DNA of 19,421 nt, from the NCBI GenBank assembly GCA_002439805.1, contig DJPQ01000055.1, forward strand, positions 1 through 19,421, read 5' to 3'. Shown here piece by piece: positions 14,367 through 19,421 of the stretch. Origin of the DNA: Bacteroidales bacterium UBA6408. GTDB taxonomy: Bacteria; Bacteroidota; Bacteroidia; Bacteroidales; UBA932. The first letter of the stretch is position 1. Each line of letters starts with the position of its first letter. Position numbers and translations under genes: made by a program. The notes under the pieces were generated by a model, which saw only the letters and a program-made list of their open reading frames with translations, had not been told where the DNA came from and did not search any database.

Positions 14367-14714
14367 TTGAGCAGAATTAAGGACATATTTGAAAAGATTA
14401 AGAGCACTTTCGGGAATCTGCGGGAGGCTCTCAGGAATCCGAAGAAGTCATTCTTGTGCTTCGCGGGGGTGGTTCTGGCGGTATTCCTCTATGCCTGGAC
14501 ATTCGGACACGGAAACACATTCATCAGCTGGATTCGGGCCAAGGCCGAAATCGTGTCGATGAACCGTCAGATTCGGGAATATGAGGAAAAGACCGTCGAA
14601 ATGGACGGACGCATCAATGACCTGAAGACCGACCGCGACTCCCTTGAGAAGTTCGCTCGCGAGAAATTCTTCTTCTCGGCCCCGGACGAGGATGTCTATG
14701 TGCTCGGGGAATGA
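14367..14714 (+). CDS. DivIC/FtsB-like septum formation initiator
   Basis: 115 residues with the layout of FtsB/DivIC: a basic cytoplasmic N-terminus, one membrane helix (about 30-46, CFAGVVLAVFLYAWTF), then a periplasmic coiled coil (about 55-97) and a short C-terminal EKFAREKFFFSAPDEDVYVL segment typical of Bacteroidetes members. Such proteins link early and late divisome proteins during septum assembly. The start is a TTG at 14367; no ATG precedes the membrane helix, and a promoter box at 14331-14338 fits that start. The gene is divergent from the minus-strand nucleotidyltransferase. A 9-bp hairpin follows the stop. Confidence 0.85.
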   Translation: MSRIKDIFEKIKSTFGNLREALRNPKKSFLCFAGVVLAVFLYAWTFGHGNTFISWIRAKAEIVSMNRQIREYEEKTVEMDGRINDLKTDRDSLEKFAREKFFFSAPDEDVYVLGE

Positions 14715-14738
14715 CCTCGTGTGACTGGATGGGGCGGA

Positions 14739-14763
14739 CGGCAATCGCGGATTCCGATTGCCG
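14739..14763 (+). other. Perfect 9-bp hairpin after the divIC-like gene
   Basis: CGGCAATCG (14739-14747) and CGATTGCCG (14755-14763) are perfect complements around a seven-base loop. There is no T-run afterwards, so it is not a standard intrinsic terminator. It could protect an mRNA 3' end or help a factor-dependent stop. Confidence 0.5.
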
Positions 14764-14788
14764 CAATAGGAACAATTCATAACCGTTG

Positions 14789-14820
14789 TTTGACAGGCGT
14801 GGAATAAGGATGTACCTTTG
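14789..14820 (+). promoter_or_regulatory. Consensus Bacteroidetes promoter for the 47-residue gene
   Basis: TTTG at 14789-14792 and TACCTTTG at 14813-14820 are separated by 20 bases, matching the Bacteroidetes housekeeping promoter (TTTG, 19-21 bp, TAnnTTTG). Transcription should begin near 14826, giving a leader of about 33 bases before the ATG at 14859. Confidence 0.8.
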
Positions 14821-14858
14821 CAGCCGTAAAAATTAGTGGTGTTAAAGTAAAGGTATTT

Positions 14859-15002
14859 ATGAAAACGGCAATTTTTGTTTCTCTGGTTGTTATTTGCGCA
14901 GTTGCCTCATTGTTCAACGCTTATGCCAAGTCCGGCAAGCATCTCTCATTCGCCGTAAGGCGTCACAAGGACATGGACGTAAGGAACGGGATGGTCAAGT
15001 AG
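14859..15002 (+). CDS. Small hydrophobic N-terminal peptide, 47 aa
   Basis: An ATG ORF of 47 codons begins MKTAIFVSLVVICAVASLFN, then AYAKSGKHLSF and a basic, polar tail. The first 20 residues are a signal-peptide-like or membrane helix; Ala-Tyr-Ala at 21-23 is a plausible signal peptidase site, which would release a 24-residue basic peptide. Otherwise the protein is a single-pass membrane peptide with a cationic tail. I do not recognise a family. A consensus promoter lies directly upstream, and a terminator-like hairpin (15042-15066) follows the stop, so it seems to be its own transcription unit. The codon use is unremarkable. Confidence 0.65.
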   Translation: MKTAIFVSLVVICAVASLFNAYAKSGKHLSFAVRRHKDMDVRNGMVK

Positions 15003-15010
15003 TTGTGACA

Positions 15011-15042
15011 TTTGAATTTTAGTCACGAATGAACTATATTTG
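15011..15042 (+). promoter_or_regulatory. Consensus promoter ahead of the LysR regulator gene
   Basis: TTTG (15011-15014) and TATATTTG (15035-15042) are 20 bases apart, an exact match to the Bacteroidetes promoter layout. The predicted start of transcription, near 15048, falls inside the hairpin at 15042-15060. Confidence 0.75.
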
Positions 15043-15066
15043 CAGGTAGTCTTTACCTGCTTTTTT
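15042..15066 (+). terminator. Terminator-like hairpin between the 47-residue gene and the LysR gene
   Basis: GCAGGTA (15042-15048) pairs perfectly with TACCTGC (15054-15060) around a five-base loop, followed by six Ts. It could terminate the transcript of the 47-residue gene. Because it overlaps the LysR -7 box, a LysR transcript started near 15048 would carry only the right arm and so escape termination. Confidence 0.6.
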
Positions 15067-15073
15067 GATTTTT

Positions 15074-15979
15074 ATGGAACTGCGTCATCTACAGGCATTT
15101 GTAAAACTTACACAGACATTGAACTTTTCGGCGGCGGCAAGCGAGCTGTGCATAACGCAGAGCACGCTGTCGGCGACCATCAGGCAGCTCGAGGACGACC
15201 TCGGGGTCGAACTCTTCACCCGCAACAGCCACGGGGTTGTCATCACCGAGGCCGGGGAACAGCTGCTCCCGTTCGCGCAGGAGGCCCTCTATCAGGCGGA
15301 GAACTGCGTGAGCCGGATGTATGACCTCAGCAACATGAAGTGCGGCAGGCTGAAAATCGGAGTCACGCACTCGTTCTCCCTGATGATGGTGGAGGCCATC
15401 CTTGCGTTCAACAAACAGTATCCGGGCATCGATCTTGAAATTCACTACAAGACGATGGGCGAGCTTCTGGACAAGCTCATCAAGCACGAGCTTGACTTTG
15501 TGCTGTCCTACAAGCCTTCAATAACGAGTCCGCTCATCGAGTCGCACGTGATTTTCGACGACAGGCTCTCTCTCGTTGTCTCTCAGGACAATCCTCTCGC
15601 CTCGCTTCAGTCGGTGAAGGTCAGGGAACTCGCGAAGTACAGGCTGGCTCTTCCCGCGAAGGGGCTTCAGGCGCGCAACCTGCTCGAGGAACTGTGCAAG
15701 GCCCAGGGCGTGGAAATCAAGGCGGCCATCGAGTTCGACCTTATCACGCCGCTTCTGAGGCTGGTGTATAACAGCAATTTCGCGACCGTGCTCTCTTCCG
15801 CTTCAATCCAGTCCCACGACTATCTGCGGGCGATTCCGATTGACGCCGAGCACAATCTGATGGAGGGCTCGTTCCACATACTCAAGGGAGCCTACAGGAA
15901 GAAGTCGGCCAAGGAGTTCATCCGGATTCTGTGCGAGACTGAGGCTGTGAGGAAGAGGCGCATCGACGGCCTTGAATAA
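15074..15979 (+). CDS. LysR-family transcriptional regulator
   Basis: 301 residues. The N-terminal winged helix-turn-helix is clear: MELRHLQAFVKLTQTLNFS, AAASELCITQSTLSATIRQLE and LGVELFTRNSHGVVITEAG (residues 1-62). It is followed by a linker helix and a periplasmic-binding-protein-like effector domain (about 90-290) that starts GRLKIGVTHSFSLM. The ATG at 15074 is used; an upstream TTG at 15065 would add only three residues. The gene has its own consensus promoter. The transporter gene 105 bases downstream on the same strand is a plausible target or co-regulated gene, but no T-N11-A operator could be assigned with confidence. The effector is unknown. Confidence 0.92.
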   Translation: MELRHLQAFVKLTQTLNFSAAASELCITQSTLSATIRQLEDDLGVELFTRNSHGVVITEAGEQLLPFAQEALYQAENCVSRMYDLSNMKCGRLKIGVTHSFSLMMVEAILAFNKQYPGIDLEIHYKTMGELLDKLIKHELDFVLSYKPSITSPLIESHVIFDDRLSLVVSQDNPLASLQSVKVRELAKYRLALPAKGLQARNLLEELCKAQGVEIKAAIEFDLITPLLRLVYNSNFATVLSSASIQSHDYLRAIPIDAEHNLMEGSFHILKGAYRKKSAKEFIRILCETEAVRKRRIDGLE

Positions 15980-16084
15980 CGGGTCTGCCTTTTCTTCAAC
16001 CCTAATCTCACGGTTTGTTTTCGCTGTTAAATTTTGCGCTGAGATGGAATGAGTCGGGGCGCATAAAGGAAAATAATTGAAAAT

Positions 16085-17266
16085 ATGGAATGGTTGAATA
16101 ATCTTGTGTCAGGACAGGGCGTGGCACATTCGATAATAATCATAGCCCTGACAATCACGGCGGGACTGCTGTGCGACAGAATCAAGATAAAGGGCGTGAA
16201 GCTCGGCGTGACATGGATTCTGTTCATCGGGATATTCCTCGGACAGCTCGGTTTTACCCTTGACCCCACGACTTGCCATTTCGTCAAGGAGTTCGGACTC
16301 ATACTCTTTGTCTATTCGATAGGTCTGGAGGTGGGACCGCATTTCTTCTCGTCGTTCAAGAGCGGGGGAGTGACGCTGAACCTGCTCGCTACCGGCATCG
16401 TGCTGCTCGGAACCGTCACCGCCTATCTGATTCATGTCATCACCGGCGAGGACCTCTTCGCGATGACCGGCGTTCTCTACGGCTCGGTGACCAACACGCC
16501 GGGACTCGGCGCGGCGCAGCAGACGTTCTCCGACCTGCACGAGGGACTGAACAACGCCAAGTTCGCCTGCGGATATGCCGTGGCCTACCCGATGGGCGTA
16601 ATGGGCATCATTCTCAGTGTCATATTTATACGAGTGATTTTCCGCATCAGCCTCGACAAGGAACAGAATCATGACACGAAGATTGACCACGAGGCGAAGG
16701 CCGCCGTGGCTCAGAAGATTGAGTCCCCGGACGTCGGGCCGGTCTTTCTCGGCATCATGCTCGGCGTGCTCCTCGGCTCGATTCCGATTTTCTTCCCGGG
16801 AATGTCAGTTCCGGTCAAGCTCGGACTTGCCGGCGGCCCGCTCATCGTTTCCATACTCATCTCCTCGTTCAGCGCCAGAGTGGGGCTCCGCACGGGCATC
16901 TCACCGTCGGCGAACCTGATGATGCGTCAGGTGGGCATCTGCCTCTTCATCGCCGCCGTGGGCATCAGCGCCGGCGACGGCTTCGTCGAGACCATCATGA
17001 ACGGCGGCTACTGGTGGATTCTCTATGCCTTCATCATCTCGACGCTCCCGCTCCTGATTGTCGCGGCGTTCGCGCGGATTGTGCTGCACCTGAACTATTT
17101 CGCCATCATCGGCATGATTGCCGGCGCGACTACCGACCCGCCTGCCCTTGCCTACGCGAACTCCATCTGCGAGAGCGACGAGGCCGCGGTGGCCTATTCG
17201 ACGGTCTATCCGCTGTCGATGTTTCTGCGCATCCTTGCCGCGCAGGTGCTGGTCTTAGTGGCATGA
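16085..17266 (+). CDS. AspT/YidE/YbjL-type transporter without RCK_C domains
   Basis: 393 residues of inner-membrane protein with two related hydrophobic halves. The first half holds FGLILFVYSIGLEVGPHFF (about 69-87) and GSVTNTPGLGAAQQTFSDL (about 133-151). The second holds VGICLFIAAVGISAGDGF and GATTDPPALAYANSI. These paired motifs mark the aspartate-alanine antiporter duplication domain. Characterised and annotated relatives (AspT, YbjL, YidE) are about 540-560 residues, with two cytosolic RCK_C (TrkA-C) domains between the halves. Here the linker is only about 30 charged residues (DKEQNHDTKIDHEAKAAVAQ). The reading frame is intact across it, so this is a compact form rather than a frameshift. 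The substrate is unknown. It follows a LysR gene and is closed by a strong terminator. Confidence 0.88.
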   Translation: MEWLNNLVSGQGVAHSIIIIALTITAGLLCDRIKIKGVKLGVTWILFIGIFLGQLGFTLDPTTCHFVKEFGLILFVYSIGLEVGPHFFSSFKSGGVTLNLLATGIVLLGTVTAYLIHVITGEDLFAMTGVLYGSVTNTPGLGAAQQTFSDLHEGLNNAKFACGYAVAYPMGVMGIILSVIFIRVIFRISLDKEQNHDTKIDHEAKAAVAQKIESPDVGPVFLGIMLGVLLGSIPIFFPGMSVPVKLGLAGGPLIVSILISSFSARVGLRTGISPSANLMMRQVGICLFIAAVGISAGDGFVETIMNGGYWWILYAFIISTLPLLIVAAFARIVLHLNYFAIIGMIAGATTDPPALAYANSICESDEAAVAYSTVYPLSMFLRILAAQVLVLVA

Positions 17267-17268
17267 CG

Positions 17269-17340
17269 GGGCGCCTAAAAGGCGGTCTGCCCTTGTATTA
17301 GACCCCTCCCGTCCCCTCGAAGGGGAAGTGGTGCTCCGCA
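17269..17340 (+). repeat. Intergenic element with short inverted repeats
   Basis: Just after the transporter stop the sequence contains GGCGCCTAAAAGGCGGTC, then CCCCT-CGA-AGGGG and GTGC-TCC-GCAC hairpins. The first part resembles the segment after the HdeD-like gene (19257-19290; AAAGGCGGTTCGCCT then TATTTGACC), also directly after a stop codon. It may be a small repetitive extragenic element. Two copies with imperfect matching are thin evidence. Confidence 0.35.
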
Positions 17341-17355
17341 CGACGCTTATTAAAT

Positions 17356-17397
17356 AACCGGCTCGGACAGTCGGTCCGGGCCGGTTTGCGGTTTTTT
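17356..17397 (+). terminator. Intrinsic terminator after the transporter gene
   Basis: AACCGGC (17356-17362) pairs with GCCGGTT (17380-17386) and CGGAC (17364-17368) with GTCCG (17374-17378), joined by a T-G wobble, around a five-base loop. A TTTTTT run follows at 17392-17397. It separates the + strand transporter from the convergent minus-strand membrane protein gene ending at 17431. Confidence 0.8.
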
Positions 17398-17430
17398 GAA
17401 AATAGTGGAGTAAAATTTTTCTTCAGAGAC

Positions 17431-17877
17431 TTACTTTATAAGGTTGCCGACCTGGTCGAGACTGAAGGCGAACCAGTCGGAGCAGTCCTGATAGCTGTAC
17501 GGGATGTATTCCGCGCAGTGGACGAACACGAGGTTCTGCTTCCTGTTCACATAGACATCGACCTTGAGCCCGTTCCCGGCCTCTGTCTCGCTCCAGTCCA
17601 TCTTGGAAGGATCGTTCTTCAGGGCGTCGAGAATCTCGGCCTTGCGGCTTGCAGGAAAGTACTTGGTCTTCTTGCAGAAGCAGATTCCGGACTTGCAGTC
17701 CTTGTAGCCGGACTTTGTCGTGAAGAAGAGCACGACTCCGCAGAATGCGAGGCAGCAGCCGAGGATGTTGACTCCGACTGAGGACGGAATGATTACGGTG
17801 ATGATTCCCGCGATGACGAGAACGGATGATATGATGATGTCGAGCGCGTTGTGCACCCGTTTGAAATCTTTTGTCAT
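17431..17877 (-). CDS. Hypothetical membrane protein with two N-terminal helices, 148 aa
   Basis: I do not recognise a named family. Residues about 11-32 (ALDIIISSVLVIAGIITVII) and 35-53 (VNILGCCLAFCGVVLFF) form two membrane helices joined by a short loop. The remaining roughly 95 residues are a soluble domain containing a Cys cluster (DCKSGICFCKKTKYF) and a mixed alpha/beta part ending YQDCSDWFAFSLDQV. The three closely spaced Cys residues could bind metal or form disulfides, depending on which side of the membrane the domain faces. It is a single gene on the minus strand, convergent with the transporter and followed by its terminator. Its leader region (17878-18022) holds an interspersed repeat. 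Confidence 0.75.
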   Translation of the reverse strand: MTKDFKRVHNALDIIISSVLVIAGIITVIIPSSVGVNILGCCLAFCGVVLFFTTKSGYKDCKSGICFCKKTKYFPASRKAEILDALKNDPSKMDWSETEAGNGLKVDVYVNRKQNLVFVHCAEYIPYSYQDCSDWFAFSLDQVGNLIK

Positions 17878-17936
17878 AGTATTATATTATTTGTTTTCAG
17901 ATTATTCCAAGGTACTCGACCTCGAACGGGGCAATC

Positions 17937-17963
17937 TGTCGTCCCGAACGAAGTGAGAGGTCT
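17937..17963 (+). repeat. Second copy of the interspersed repeat
   Basis: TGTCGTCCCGAACGAAG then TGAGAGGTCT resembles the element at 10170-10145 read on the minus strand (TCATTTCGAACAAAGTGAGAAATCT). The copies share the CGAAC-AAGTGAGA core. It lies in the intergenic space between two minus-strand genes. Confidence 0.5.
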
Positions 17964-18022
17964 TTTTGCTCGGAAGGAGCGGCGGTTTCTAAGAAACCTG
18001 AAAAAATAACCTGCTTCTGATT

Positions 18023-18448
18023 TTAAATCCGCAGGCGTTCGAGAGCAACGGCGGATGAGAGCCCGGACAGGGCTCCGCTCACGGGACTCGTGATGCGGTC
18101 CATCATGAAATTACAGGGGCGCGCAGTGCAGACAGTCTTTCCGCCGCGGAAGAATCCCGTGCGCGAATGCTGCGGGCTGTTGTTCCTCTCTTCTGAGAAA
18201 CTGCGGACGCGGGAAGCCGGGCTGACGGTCCTTGCGGCAGAAAATTCAAGGCCTCCGTCAATCAGGGCACTCCGGTTGCACCAGTCCGCATCCTCCTGCC
18301 CTCTGTCCTCGGCGCTGAAAAGTGACGATTGGGAATTGACTTGCCTTTCATTAGCCTCGTCGTCACCCTGCACGGCCTCCGCCCCGCGAATCCCCGACAG
18401 GGCAAACACGGCGGCAGCGAGCGCTATGAGTCTGACAAATGCCTTCAT
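18023..18448 (-). CDS. Small secreted hypothetical protein, 141 aa
   Basis: Residues 1-25 form a signal peptide (MKAFVRLIALAAAVFALSG, with AEA at 23-25 as a cleavage site). The mature part is Ser-, Arg- and Glu-rich with few hydrophobic segments: RVRSFSEERNNSPQHSRT, then FFRGGKTVCTARP and a C-terminal LSGLSSAVALERLRI. The Lys-Thr-Val and Leu-Glu-Arg-Leu-Arg-Ile endings resemble, from memory, short secreted proteins of unknown function in Bacteroidales. A + strand ORF (18090-18464) overlaps it almost completely, but lacks a signal peptide and is disfavoured. A minus-strand promoter box (TAACTTTG) lies about 86 bases upstream of the start. Confidence 0.6.
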   Translation of the reverse strand: MKAFVRLIALAAAVFALSGIRGAEAVQGDDEANERQVNSQSSLFSAEDRGQEDADWCNRSALIDGGLEFSAARTVSPASRVRSFSEERNNSPQHSRTGFFRGGKTVCTARPCNFMMDRITSPVSGALSGLSSAVALERLRI

Positions 18449-18487
18449 GAAAGCTAATCAATAACAAAATCTGTCCGACATTATTCG

Positions 18488-18504
18488 GTCGTAATAATTA
18501 CGAC
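18488..18504. promoter_or_regulatory. Perfect 17-bp palindrome, possible operator
   Basis: GTCGTAAT, a central A, and ATTACGAC form a perfect inverted repeat. It lies in the leader of the minus-strand secreted-protein gene (start 18448), downstream of that gene's -7 box, and 142 bases before the + strand HdeD-like gene. Position and symmetry suggest a repressor site or an RNA hairpin. No T-run follows on either strand, so it is not a terminator. Confidence 0.45.
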
Positions 18505-18533
18505 ACCCGCAGTCCGTTGAGGGACAGCATCTG

Positions 18534-18541
18534 CAAAGTTA
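18534..18541 (-). promoter_or_regulatory. -7 promoter box for the secreted-protein gene
   Basis: On the minus strand this reads TAACTTTG followed by CAG, matching TAnnTTTG. No good -33 element is found. Transcription would start near 18528 and read through the palindrome at 18488-18504. Confidence 0.45.
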
Positions 18542-18645
18542 GTCTTTTTATTTGGATACACGGAGTGTTGGCTTCAAATTTGTTCGCGAATCCCGCCGGG
18601 ATTGAGATATTCCCGAAAAGAGTATAAACTTAAAGATTTTTGATT

Positions 18646-19254
18646 ATGCTGGACTTTATTTCACAGATTACCGGTCGGGCAGCCAAGGCTGTCAGGAACT
18701 GGTGGATGCTTCTCATCGCCGGACTGCTCATCATCGCGGGCGGTGTCGCCGTATTTTTCTACCCGGAAGACAGCTATGAAATTTTGAGCGTCGCTTTCGG
18801 CGTGGTCATGCTCCTGACAGGAGTGACGGAACTTGTCCTGGCCGTGAGCAGCCGCAACTGGTTCATGATGAGGGGCTACAACATTGTCGGAGGCATCCTT
18901 GACCTTCTTGTGGGCATCATGCTCTGCGCATGTCCTCAGGTCATGATGGTGACACTTCCGTTTGTTCTCGGAATCTGGCTCATCTATCACAGTTTCATGG
19001 TGATAGGACTTGCCGGAGACATGAGCGCGTTTAAGGTTTCCGGCTCCGGGTGGCTGATCTGCGGGGGCGTGCTGATGCTTCTTCTCGCAATCATGATTGT
19101 CCTCAAGCCGTTCTCAATCGGAGTGAGCGCCGTTGTGGTTCTCCTTGGCGTCGGTCTCATCGTATTCGGCGCGGTACTCGTCGGCGCGTCAATCCGCCTG
19201 AGCCGTGTGCACAACTACTTCAAGGAAATCAACGATAATGTTGAGGAACAGTGA
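18646..19254 (+). CDS. HdeD family / DUF308 membrane protein
   Basis: About 202 residues with six predicted membrane helices in three hairpins: WMLLIAGLLIIAGGVAVFF, LSVAFGVVMLLTGVTELVLA, YNIVGGILDLLVGIMLCACP, TLPFVLGIWLIYHSFMVIG, WLICGGVLMLLLAIMIVLKP and VVVLLGVGLIVFGAVLVGAS. The order, the internal 'W..L..GG.L.L..G' repeats and the length match HdeD/DUF308 proteins. E. coli HdeD is linked to acid resistance, but the role in Bacteroidetes is not established. The ATG at 18646 is preferred to a TTG at 18640. The C-terminus is a short charged tail (KEINDNVEEQ). It stands alone on the + strand and no convincing promoter was identified upstream. Confidence 0.85.
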   Translation: MLDFISQITGRAAKAVRNWWMLLIAGLLIIAGGVAVFFYPEDSYEILSVAFGVVMLLTGVTELVLAVSSRNWFMMRGYNIVGGILDLLVGIMLCACPQVMMVTLPFVLGIWLIYHSFMVIGLAGDMSAFKVSGSGWLICGGVLMLLLAIMIVLKPFSIGVSAVVVLLGVGLIVFGAVLVGASIRLSRVHNYFKEINDNVEEQ

Positions 19255-19348
19255 CGACGGGGGGCTGAAAGGCGGTTCGCCTGATATTTGACCGCATCGT
19301 GTAAAAACGATTGTCTTGATAATAATGCTGAAAAAAGTGAGATTTTTT

Positions 19349-19379
19349 TTTGCATATTAACAAAACCTTCGTACCTTTG
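19349..19379 (+). promoter_or_regulatory. Consensus promoter for the tRNA gene
   Basis: TTTG (19349-19352) and TACCTTTG (19372-19379) are 19 bases apart, an exact Bacteroidetes promoter layout. It lies just ahead of the tRNA-like sequence at the window end. Confidence 0.8.
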
Positions 19380-19403
19380 CAGTCCCAAATTCGGGGCGGA
19401 CAT

Positions 19404-19421
19404 TGAGATATGGTGTAATGG
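19404..19421 (+). tRNA. 5' end of a tRNA, probably tRNA-Gln (cut by the window end)
   Basis: TGAGATA (positions 1-7), TG, then GTGT-AATGG has the form of an acceptor strand, the T8 position and the start of a D arm. U1 with a TGxxxTA acceptor and a GTGTAATGG D arm fits tRNA-Gln. Only 18 bases are present, so the anticodon cannot be read. Confidence 0.65.

Noticed and set aside
16014..16036. Possible promoter TTTG...TAAATTTTG before the transporter
   Set aside because: The spacing between TTTG and the AT-rich box is only about 11 bases and the box does not match TAnnTTTG cleanly.
18090..18464. Plus-strand ORF of 124 codons opposite the secreted-protein gene
   Set aside because: It lacks a signal peptide or recognisable motif, starts without a ribosome-binding context, and mirrors the minus-strand gene that has a good signal peptide and promoter box. 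It is likely a shadow.
1..19421. CRISPR array, insertion sequence or integrase
   Set aside because: No regularly spaced repeats, transposase or recombinase motifs were seen on either strand.

Overview
The window looks like a chromosomal stretch from a Bacteroidales bacterium. The evidence is a set of Bacteroidetes-type -7 promoter boxes (TAnnTTTG, several with TTTG 19-20 bp upstream), lipoprotein and fimbrillin-like surface protein architecture, a Porin_10-type outer-membrane protein, and gene starts without clear Shine-Dalgarno sites. The genus cannot be fixed from the sequence alone.

Region 1 (about 1-6100) is accessory and visibly A+T-richer than the rest. After two hairpins (82-113 and 171-218) come an unrecognised 104-residue protein, a 50-residue peptide with a Gly-Gly segment, and a 972-residue modular surface lipoprotein, all tightly spaced on the + strand. 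A strong intrinsic terminator (3676-3711) and a new promoter (3794-3801) separate these from a three-gene operon. That operon encodes an HNH-fold protein whose usual DH pair reads DY, an ABC/OLD-type AAA ATPase, and a DUF4435 TOPRIM-like protein. The ATPase plus DUF4435 pair is the AriA/AriB layout of the PARIS anti-phage system, and the HNH plus ATPase pair recalls Septu (PtuA/PtuB). The combination is the best candidate in the window for a new defence system.

Region 2 (6241-14218) is a G+C-richer core block on the minus strand. In transcription order it holds an NDP-sugar-type nucleotidyltransferase, a CPBP (CAAX-like) membrane protease, nicotinate phosphoribosyltransferase (pncB), nicotinamidase (pncA), a Porin_10 family protein and an MltF-like lytic transglycosylase. 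pncA and pncB together convert nicotinamide to nicotinate mononucleotide for NAD salvage. The porin and transglycosylase genes overlap and both act at the envelope.

Region 3 (14331-19421) begins with a + strand DivIC/FtsB-like cell-division gene and a 47-residue membrane or secreted peptide with a textbook promoter. It continues with a LysR regulator that has a hairpin in its leader, and an AspT/YidE-type transporter that lacks the usual RCK_C domains. A terminator then separates these from a minus-strand two-helix membrane protein and a minus-strand small secreted protein. The window ends with a + strand HdeD/DUF308 membrane protein and the first 18 bases of a tRNA, probably tRNA-Gln, behind a consensus promoter. 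Interspersed repeat copies lie at 10145-10198 and 17937-17963, and a second shared intergenic motif follows two membrane-protein genes.
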